This document shows positions 56,246-64,000 of a stretch of DNA of 64,000 nucleotides, one piece after another (the stretch's first letter is position 1; the number at the start of each line of letters is the position of its first letter). The notes under the pieces were generated by a model. It searched no databases, was not told the DNA's origin, and saw only the letters and a list, made by a program, of their open reading frames with translations. This DNA comes from Neonectria sp. B-13 (lineage: Eukaryota; Ascomycota; Sordariomycetes; Hypocreales; Nectriaceae): contig NOKP01000002.1 in the NCBI GenBank assembly GCA_002682825.1, positions 2,051,132 to 2,115,131 of the forward strand. The letters are read 5' to 3'. The translations under genes and the position numbers were made by a program.

Positions 56246-57745
56246 ATGACCACGACTCTCACCACGACCGAGTCTCAGACTCGTCGTCGCGAGAACTACC
56301 ACGAGGCTGATGTCGTCGTCGTCGGCGCCGGCGTCTTCGGCTGCGCCGTCGCATTCGCGCTCGCCAACCAGGGCCGCTCCGTGCTGCTCCTCGAGCGCTG
56401 GCTGAAGGAGCCCGATCGCATCGTCGGCGAGCTGCTCCAGCCCGGCGGCATCGCTGCCCTCGAGAAGCTCGGCCTCTCTCACACCCTCGACAACATCGAC
56501 GCTGCTCCCTGCTACGGGTACACTGTCATCTACCATGGCGAACCCGTCATGGTCCCCTACCCCAGCCTCGACGAGAACGGCCAGGTCCCCAACGCCTGGG
56601 GCGGCCACAACAAGCCCGGTGACAAGAAGCAGGTCGGTCGCGGCTTTCACCACGGCCGCTTCATCACCCAGCTGCGCCGCGCGTGCCAGGATCACGAGAA
56701 CATCACCGTCGTAGAGACTGAGGTGACGAAGACGCTGCACGGCGACCAGACCGAGCAGATCCTCGGCGTCGAGAGCCGCACCACCAACAAGGAGACGGGC
56801 GTCAAGGAGCCCGACTACTACTTCGGCCAGCTGACCATCATCGCCGACGGCTACGACTCCAAGTTCCGCAAGCAGGTCCTCGGAACCCGCCCCGACGTCC
56901 GCTCCAAGTTCTACGCCCTGGAGCTCATTGACTGCGACCTCCCCGCGCCCGGCCACGGCCATGTCATCATTGGCAACGCCTTCCCCGTCCTCCTCTACCA
57001 GATCGGCACCCACGAGACCCGCGCCCTCATCGACGTGCCGCAAGACCTCCCCGAGGCCTCGACCGCCAACGGCGGTGTCCGTGGCTACATCCAGAAGCAC
57101 GTCCTACCCGCGCTTCCCGACACCATCCGACCCTCCGCTGAGAAGGCCCTCGCCGACGGCAAGATCCCCCGTAGCATGCCCAACAGCTGGCTGCCGCCCT
57201 CGCGCCAGACCGCCAATGGAATGATTCTTCTCGGCGACGCCATGAACATGCGCCACCCGCTCACTGGCGGTGGCATGACTGTTGCTTTCAACGACGTCGT
57301 GATCCTTGCCGAGTTGCTGCACCCCGACCGCATCCCCAACCTCGACAACCCCAAGGCCATTAACGCTGCCATGGATGACCTCTACTGGCGTCGCAAGTCC
57401 TTCACTGGCATCATCAACGTTCTCGCTCAGGCGCTGTACTCCCTCTTCGCTGCCAATGACCGCCAGCTACGCGCCCTCCAGCTTGGCTGCTTCGAGTACT
57501 TCCGCCGTGGTGTCATTGACGGCCCCTGTGGCCTCCTTGCCGGTATCATCCACCGGCCTGCCATCCTCTTCTATCACTTCTTCTCAGTCGCCTTCCTCGC
57601 CATCTGGCTCAACGCCTGCGCCGTCGTCGGGGGTAGCGTCTTCGGCTTCCTCTGGACTCCGCTTGCCATTATCGACGCTGTCCTCATCCTCTGGAAGGCC
57701 TGTATCGTATTTCTCCCCATCATGTGGCGCGAGGGCTTTAGGTGA
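56246..57745 (+). CDS. ERG1: Squalene epoxidase (squalene monooxygenase)
   Basis: A single exon encodes 499 residues, close to yeast Erg1 (496). The FAD-binding Rossmann motif GAGVFG is at residues 28-33 in VVVVGAGVFGCAVAFALA. The second flavin motif GDAMNMRHPLTGGGM begins at 330. Substrate-site segments LLQPGGIAALEKLGL and YGYTVIYHGEPV are present. The C-terminus carries hydrophobic helices typical of attachment to the endoplasmic reticulum and lipid droplets. The enzyme converts squalene to 2,3-oxidosqualene using O2 and NADPH, the first oxygen-dependent step of ergosterol synthesis and the target of allylamines. Third-position C/G bias is stronger here than in neighbouring genes, which fits high expression. 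Confidence 0.96.
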   Translation: MTTTLTTTESQTRRRENYHEADVVVVGAGVFGCAVAFALANQGRSVLLLERWLKEPDRIVGELLQPGGIAALEKLGLSHTLDNIDAAPCYGYTVIYHGEPVMVPYPSLDENGQVPNAWGGHNKPGDKKQVGRGFHHGRFITQLRRACQDHENITVVETEVTKTLHGDQTEQILGVESRTTNKETGVKEPDYYFGQLTIIADGYDSKFRKQVLGTRPDVRSKFYALELIDCDLPAPGHGHVIIGNAFPVLLYQIGTHETRALIDVPQDLPEASTANGGVRGYIQKHVLPALPDTIRPSAEKALADGKIPRSMPNSWLPPSRQTANGMILLGDAMNMRHPLTGGGMTVAFNDVVILAELLHPDRIPNLDNPKAINAAMDDLYWRRKSFTGIINVLAQALYSLFAANDRQLRALQLGCFEYFRRGVIDGPCGLLAGIIHRPAILFYHFFSVAFLAIWLNACAVVGGSVFGFLWTPLAIIDAVLILWKACIVFLPIMWREGFR

Positions 57746-58319
57746 TGCGTTTACGGTCTTATGTCGATGAGGCAGGGAGCCGATATAGGGTGCTGAGGTG
57801 GGATACTTAGATGAACCACACGTGAAGGATGAATGGCGCGAGCTGCGGCGTTTGGGGGAGCTTGGTTGGCTTTCTGCATGAAACGACCAGAAACGATAAA
57901 GATGCGGTATACCCCCTGTTCTCCCTTGTAGAAGGGAAGGGGGCAAGGAGGATGGGGTTTTACCCCCAGTACATATTCATGATGCCAGGTTTTCAGACAA
58001 GAGAAGAAAAGGAGTAGGGGCATGGGCAGCGATTTCACTTTTTTTCTTACTACATTTCTTGGATCGGCACATTCCTCGCGAGGTTGTAATCAGTAGATAT
58101 ATGTTAATCTTAATGCAATAGCATTTATCACTTCAAGTAATAGCGAGGAGTGCAAACAACTTGATACCACGTTGAAGCGCACGTGGAAGAGTAATCGAAT
58201 TATTAGTTTGAAAGATTTGGTATTTTCGTTTCTATTTGATCATGCTCGAGCCACTTCAGGCCAACCCAGCCGGTAACTTGTTAAACATCATCGGTTTCGC
58301 ACAACAAACAGCCCCTTCC
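57746..58319. other. Convergent spacer
   Basis: 574 bases between ERG1 and ALG5 stops. It is AT-rich from about 58080 to 58260, with T-runs at 58038-58043. No coding sequence. Confidence 0.5.
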
Positions 58320-59667
58320 CTAAGTCAACCGACGTCGATACACGCCTATCATCCAGCTCGCGCGTAAGACAGCGAGGCCGATAGCCATCTTGATGCTGTC
58401 CTGGATAACGTTGAGCTTGCTGCCGCCAACCTCATGCCACTCAATGGGCACCTCCGCGACCTTGATGCCGGGGCTGGTGCCGATAACACTGCCGTCGTGC
58501 CCAAGAATAGGGGTGGCCGGGGCGGACTCGGAGAGCATGAGCATCTCAATGTCGAAGATCCAACCCTCGGTGTGCATGTAGGGGATGATGTGCGGGAGGG
58601 ACGCACGGGAGAAGAGCTTGAAGCCGCACTGGGTGTCGCGGATACGAGAGGTGGCGGGAGGTGTGAGGATCATCAGGACAAGATGGAAGGATCGCATGAG
58701 AAAGTTGCGTAGGGCCGAGCGCTAAGAGAGGGAATGTCAGTAAGAGTAGAACGAGGCGATTTGGTGATGGGGTCAGAAACGAACCTTAACAACGGCCTCG
58801 CTACCGACGAGATGGGCACGGCTACCAATGGCCACGCCTCGATGAGAGCCATCAACAACCTCCTCGCATCCCTCAATCAACTTGCCGACGTCGCAAAACC
58901 GCGATGCCCCATCTGCGTCTGCGAACAAGACGTACTCGCCTCTGACGTGGCGGAACCCATGTGTTACACCACCTCCCTTGCCACGGTTCTTCTCCAGCGT
59001 CACAACCCTCAGGATATCGTGTAGGCCGTTGTCCTTGGCGAATTGGAGCACCACGTCTACGGTCTTGTCGCGACTCCCGTCATTCACCAGGATAATCTCA
59101 TAACCGCCCAGGTCCTCTTTGGGCGCATTGCGCATGTGTCTCTTGGAGGTCGGGCTCGTCACAGCGGCCTTAGCGTGCGCGGAGCGGCCAAAGTGCTCAT
59201 CCAGGTAAGGGACGGCCTCCTCCAGTGTAGGGATGACGCGGTCCTCTTCGTTGTAGGCGGGGAATACGACGCTGAGACGTACCTCGGCTGGCTCGATGGA
59301 TCCTGCGTCGGGCATGGGGTAGGCCTCCGTAGGATGGACGCGCTGCTCGCTGAGATGGCGCTCGGCCAGCCAGCGGTCGTACCAGCATGGGAGAGGGAGA
59401 GGATGAGTTCGTCCGGTGGTCGGATGGCTGGTGATGTAGGTCTTTTCGGAGGGCAGGACGGGGCGGGGCTTTGGCGCGACGAGGTGGAGGAGAGCAAAGA
59501 GCTGGTGGTAGAGTCAGTCGGGGATAGGCTCTGGAGGTTCACGGCGGGGAGGTGGGCAGACTCACAGCGAGGAGCGCAAACAGAACGAGCGCAATGGAGA
59601 GAACCAGCAGGATGTAGATGGGCGTCGCCTCAACCCACGCCCAGAGCGGGCCCAGGAAGGCGGCCAT
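58320..59667 (-). CDS. ALG5: Dolichyl-phosphate beta-glucosyltransferase
   Basis: Exons on the minus strand are 59566-59667, 58785-59501 and 58320-58721, giving 406 residues. An N-terminal membrane segment (YILLVLSIALVLFALLAL) is followed by a family 2 glycosyltransferase domain. Recognisable parts are LSVVFPAYNEEDRVIPTLEE, IILVNDGSRDKT, the metal-binding Asp-x-Asp in LFADADGASRF, GSRAHL, and RDTQCGFKLFSR. Alg5 transfers glucose from UDP-glucose to dolichyl phosphate on the cytosolic face of the endoplasmic reticulum. This makes the donor for the last three glucoses of the N-glycan precursor. Exon 2 starts with LFALLHLVAPKPRP, which continues the membrane helix. The intron donors include GTTCGT, a rarer form. 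Confidence 0.94.
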
Positions 59668-60744
59668 GACGGAGGGGTGTTGACTCTCCAGCTGCGAAGC
59701 CGGCGAGGGGAAGGGAAAGTGGGTGAGTTGACGGAAAAGAAAGACAATTGCAGCGCCTATCGTCAAGTTGTGCGCATGCAGAAGGAAAAGAAAAACAAAA
59801 CGGGTGGAAAGGAAGCCAAAGGAAAGAAATGGCGGGGGTAAGAGAGTGAGGATCAAGTGAGACGGATAGTTAAGGTGCGACGTCAATGCAGCTCGTCAAG
59901 GCCACGGAGCCTCTCCCTCATTGCGCCCACCTTGCTTGCGCTGCAGCACCCTCAGGGGACTGCTAATGACGGCACCCCTGGGGGAACCTGCGAGGCTGGC
60001 CAATGATGGGCAGGATGAACGGCGCCCCCGCCACAGGGGTCCAGTTGCTTTGCAGTAGGGGCCCCCTCTAGGTGCCTGGGACCCTGAACGGCGAGTACTG
60101 TACCAACAATGGAAATGTATGTACCCTATAGCACTGCTGAACTTCGAGGACTTTCCGAGAGGGACATTTAAAGTGTCGGAATGTTTATTCACACCTTTAA
60201 TTCGCCAGTTTATAAATAGCCTGGAGGTTTTTTCTTTCTTTCTTTTTTCCTTCCTGGTAGTTTAGAACTAGGCATTGAAACTTCAATGGCTGCACTTGCG
60301 TACCTGCGCGACTGAAGGGCACAGTTGCTCCTCTTGCACAATAAGCTCACGAGTGTCCAGAGTTTCCACAGACATTGTTGAAGCAGACCACCTCACAAAT
60401 TGAAACATGCCTAATAGTGAACGTCAAATTTCTTAAACATTTCCAAGCCGCCACGGGCCACTCCACGCAATATATACTCTGCTCCCTAAATAAACCAAAC
60501 CCAGAGACCGTTATCGGAGCTATCATCACTCATGTTCCAGAAAGAAAACGTTGAAACAGAAAAGTCGCTAACAATGGTCTAACCCTAAATCGACAAAATA
60601 AGTCATCCGTCATCCGTTTCATGTAGCGTCTACCCGCCGCCATCAGGTCCCGATTCTAGACCCCCACGATCGGACAAGGCGCCTCGTGTGACCTGCACTT
60701 TAGCGCTGAAAGATTCGCTTGCACCGTGGTTTTTTATCCGCCCG
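59668..60744. other. ALG5 promoter region and 3' flank of the next gene
   Basis: 1.08 kb, with a pyrimidine tract (ttttttctttctttcttttttcc) at 60229-60251. Nothing else is supported. Confidence 0.5.
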
Positions 60745-62054
60745 TCAGTGGTTCATCCGAAGCAGCTTGCTACCAGCCTTGCCCAGTTTCCAGTGCTTGG
60801 ACTTGGGTGTAGGTGTCGGCGGCGAGGCTGGCGCCGGAAACGTGTTGACGACTCGGTCGGGAGTTAAGCGAGAGGGTGTGACGTCTCGGCGTTTGCGGGG
60901 GAGACCAAAGTCCAGTAGGCCCACGCTGGGATCGATGATTTCCTTCTCTTGATATCGCGACCGGGATGCGCAGCGTTGCGTGTTCTTGCCGTTAGAATTC
61001 AAAACGCCATTGCCTTGGGGAATATTGTCAAACTGAAAATCAAAATCAAGAAGAGAAGAGCGAGTGGGTTCGAGATCGAATCCCGAGAAATCTAGTGTAG
61101 CAGGCTTGCTTTGCGGTGTCATAGGGCCTGACGAGTGATGCTTCGTGGAGGTGGGAGTGAGTGCTGGGAGGGAGGAGACAGACCCTTGTCGTGAGTGTCG
61201 CTCCCAAAAACTGGACTGGCCGCTGGGATTGCGTGAATGAGAGTGAGTTGGAGACCGACGGGGGCTTCCGGATAGGCTGATGAGCTGCTTGGTTGGAGTA
61301 TGTGTTATGGGTGGCACGCTCGGCTGTGATCGTGTGCTTCGATGAGCGAGTGGCGTACTGGCAAGTCTAGCAACCTGGGCCAGGGCAACCTTGTCCGAGG
61401 AGACATCTGATGGGCCCCGGGCGCTTGGGTGTAAGCGATGAGGGTGTCCAATGGCAGTGCTCGGTCGAGAGGTGGCGGCGGGTTGAACGACGCGGATAGT
61501 TTGAGCTGGCTGGATATTGGGCCCATCCAGGGAGGTTGCCGAGCTCCCGGAGGGCGAGCGTCCTCCTGAAAGGATATCAATTAGGCTTATGCCATGATTT
61601 ATGATCGATAGGCCGCCGTGAACGAACCTTTGCTCGACGAAGGGCTAAGGCACGGCGAGTAGGGGCCGCGATCCACCTCCTTGCCCTTGATCGAGGTAGA
61701 TCTTGACGAGGGGCTTCCCGCATTGCTGTGGAAGCCAGGTCTGGAATATACCGAGGACTCGGCGAGGCTGTTGCTACAGGAAGCGCTGCTGGCCACGCGA
61801 GGGAAGCGTGGGGAGCCCGTATGGATCTCTGGGGAGACGACAGTCAAGGCCGATCGCCTGAGGTTCGCCTCACGAATACGGGCTTGGTCTGCGAGGCGGG
61901 CACCTGGAGGAGCGCTGCTAATGGAATCGCTCGCAGCGTGGCGGGGAATGTGTCGGTACGGCGCAGGCTTGGCTTGTTGCTTCTGCTTGGCGGCTGCTTC
62001 GTTTTTCTCCTTGGCCTGCTGGCGAGACCGCCTGAAGCGGCTGAAGATGGACAT
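60745..62054 (-). CDS. Conserved fungal Ser-rich protein of unknown function
   Basis: Exons on the minus strand are 61628-62054 and 60745-61565; the 62-nt intron (GTTCGT donor, TTTCAG acceptor) joins SSSKG to GRSPSG. The product is 415 residues. The N-terminus MSIFSRFRRSRQQAKE is strongly basic and followed by APYRHIPRHAASDSISSAPP. I recall this arrangement in a family of uncharacterised ascomycete proteins. The rest is Ser/Pro/Arg-rich and probably disordered, with short conserved-looking blocks LDFSGFDLEP, LLDFDFQFDN and the basic end SKHWKLGKAGSKLLRMNH. Many Ser-Pro and Arg-x-x-Ser sites suggest phosphorylation. There is no enzymatic domain. The start at 62054 is the first ATG of the frame. 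Confidence 0.72.
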
Positions 62055-62716
62055 GCCTGATGGGGAAGTTGGTTGGCGGTTGCTGCAAGAGAGCGAGTGT
62101 GGCAAAATGGGTTGAAGAGTGATCGTGAAGAGGTAGAAGGGGGAGTGGAGTTGGTGCTGTGTTTTGAGATGCAGCCGAAAGAGTGGTTTGGAGAGTGAAT
62201 GTGTATGTGTGAAAGTGCAATGGTTGGTGTGTTCTTGATAGAGAATGACAATGCTACTAGTTCAATGTATTATCGAGAGGGATGAGAGAGTCGTGTGTTT
62301 GTCTGGGATGAAAGAAACATTGGAATCGAGGACAGCAACGGGGCAATATATGGGCAACGTATGGGCAATAGATGGGACGCGGTGATCGGGCAGCTGAATC
62401 ATGGAGGCGGAGATAATTGAGACAGAACGGACTTAGCGGGCGTTCTGATGTTGGCGTGATGTTGCTGGGCGTGTAAGTGAGGTGGATCGCGGTGGCTCGT
62501 AGCTACGTACGTAGCGTGGTCGGATGGTGCCAGCACTGGTAGGGTGGTGGAGGGGAGGGGCGATCGATCTGACTCGGTTCTGGCGGCTGGCGCCCGTTGT
62601 TCAACTTACTAGGCGAGCGTTAGAATGGTATGGCTAGCGCCACGCACGGCATCGGAGGCTCGGGAGGTTGGTTTCGAGGCAGGGAGAGACACAGAATGTG
62701 AAGGAGAGAGAAACAA

Positions 62717-62732
62717 TGTGTGTGTGTGTGTG
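62717..62732 (+). repeat. (TG)8 microsatellite
   Basis: Eight tandem TG units upstream of the Ser-rich gene. Confidence 0.85.
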
Positions 62733-63077
62733 CGGGATCGGTCAATGAATAACAAACGTCTCCCTTTTGTAAACAACGTAACGATTGGCACGAAAGAGAG
62801 GAACCGACCCTGCGCCTGCGCCTGCGCCTACGCGCAGCTGCAGCAGAAACACGCAGCTAACAAGAGAATGGAGAATGGAGAATGGATAGCCCCCGGGGAA
62901 CATGGACCGCAAGGGCAAGCCGGGGCGGGGATCATTGTGCAACGCGCCAAACAGGGCCTGCTGCCGGGGGGAAGCTCATCCAAGGATGCGTTGTGCGGGC
63001 ATCGACAGACACAGAGTGCCACTATAATTGGTCCCACGACTGCAGGAGCCCTACTGCACAATGCCCCGTAGCGGTAC

Positions 63078-63098
63078 CTGCTGCTGCTGCTGCCGCTG
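63078..63098 (+). repeat. (CTG)n microsatellite
   Basis: Consecutive CTG units with one CCG interruption, in intergenic DNA. Confidence 0.75.
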
Positions 63099-64000
63099 TA
63101 TTAGTAGTGCTGTACTCCGTACTGTGTGCTAAATTAAGCCTAATGGAGGTGTTGTCAAGGCGTGCAATATGCGGCTATTGTTGCCGTGCGACCCAACAGC
63201 CCGCCACAGCCATCACCACCTCCATCGCCAACGCGCGACGGCCTCAGATCTAGTAGGTATGCTTCCCAGCTTCCACGTATTTTCGCATTCACAGTCGCCA
63301 TTACTGCGAAGGAATGCCGGGTTTCATTGCTTGCTTTCCAGTCGGAACCGCCAGGTACCCGCTCCACTACCCCTCGATTGCAAACACCTTGCCCCCTGTT
63401 TCCAATTGACTCTGTGGGAACCAGCCATCAATGCTTACGCTGGCCGTCTAGATACCTGCGACACAACCCAACCCTTCCCAATTTCCAACCCTTCACAACG
63501 ACCCCCCCCCACCGAGCGCCTGGGTGTCCCGATCCCGGCTACCTGGTTGCGCTGTGTGCTGTTTCCGCCGGACTGACTTTACATGCGCGCGCTGGGTCGG
63601 GGATACTGACGCCAGACACTTCCACACTTCCACGCTCCCGCCCCATGTTCGGGACCGCGGCCGCCTTCACACTTCTGCGCTAGATGAAGCCTGTACCCAG
63701 ATCACGGATGAATGCATACGCAGTATGTGGAGCCTAGTTATCGTAACATGTAGACTCCGGGCACTTGGATGCTTGGTAGATACGACACCTGGACCGTGTT
63801 TCTTGGTAGTGTTCACGGGCTGTTTCCTCGGGCTTGGTGGTGAAACTGCGACAGTTGACCAATTTCATCTAGATTCTTTCCACGTCCCACTACTGTCACA
63901 ATTATCTGACAAGAGTATGGTCTTTACCAGGTGACCTGCCGCCTTTGGTTAGCGACCTCGGAAGGGTCTCGATGCACGTGGAAATCTATCGTGACGCCGT

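Larger units (their letters stand above)
62055..64000. other. Right-hand intergenic region
   Basis: 1.9 kb running to the window edge. Frames such as 63162-63683 and 63524-63934 have no domain content and biased low-complexity composition. Microsatellites lie at 62717 and 63078. A further gene may begin outside the window. Confidence 0.45.

Noticed and set aside
56135..57100. 321-codon minus-strand frame opposite ERG1
   Set aside because: It is a shadow of the GC-rich ERG1 coding strand; its composition (Gly/Asp/Val-rich) and lack of a domain show it is not a gene.
48968..57745. Secondary-metabolite cluster around the aldo-keto reductase
   Set aside because: The neighbours are a PPR protein, BUB3 and ERG1; there is no synthase, P450, pathway regulator or transporter.
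63162..63683. 173-codon plus frame near the right edge
   Set aside because: It overlaps a second similar frame, has no domain and has biased low-complexity content.

Overview
The window is nuclear DNA of a filamentous ascomycete (Pezizomycotina, most likely Sordariomycetes). The evidence is dense, mostly single-copy fungal genes carrying short introns of about 47-92 nt. These have GT(A/C)AGT-like donors, CTAAC/CTGAC branch sites and C/TAG acceptors. The gene complement is typical: an FlbA-type RGS protein, a PHD-fused Orc4, a fungal LtrA-like membrane protein and a GPI cell-wall protein. I modelled 24 loci: 23 apparently intact or edge-truncated genes and one likely pseudogene. No rRNA, convincing tRNA, CRISPR array or intact transposon was seen.

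Layout. 0-15 kb: the 3' part of a kelch/transmembrane protein, the divergent pair HGH1/ENP1 (eEF2 folding and 40S assembly), a conserved fungal gene interrupted by two in-frame stops, a seven-exon LtrA-like membrane protein, and ORC4. 16-22 kb: a DUF7053-like protein with a Gln/Tyr-rich repeat tail, a small GPI-anchored Ser-Gly repeat protein, and flbA. 22.2-32.3 kb: about 10 kb upstream of flbA in which I see no supportable coding gene. 32-47 kb: CDC73, LEU5, a METTL4-type methyltransferase, mitochondrial uL23 (MRP20), an unknown conserved gene, MME1, IMP2, SUI2 (eIF2 alpha) and BUB3. 48-64 kb: an aldo-keto reductase with an inferred 4-nt micro-exon, a large PPR protein, ERG1, ALG5 and a Ser-rich protein of unknown function.

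Functional themes. Five of the genes between 35 and 55 kb act in or at mitochondria (LEU5, MRP20, MME1, IMP2, a PPR protein). Several others serve translation or ribosome assembly (HGH1, ENP1, SUI2). Most genes sit in divergent or convergent pairs, not operons. The main points for follow-up are splicing oddities (micro-exon, GC-AG introns, stop-free introns of length 3n), the interrupted gene at 7.05-8.56 kb, and the large non-coding stretch in front of flbA. I did not find a convincing wholly new multi-gene system. All gene models come from reading the sequence, and functions are assigned from remembered family features, not from a search.
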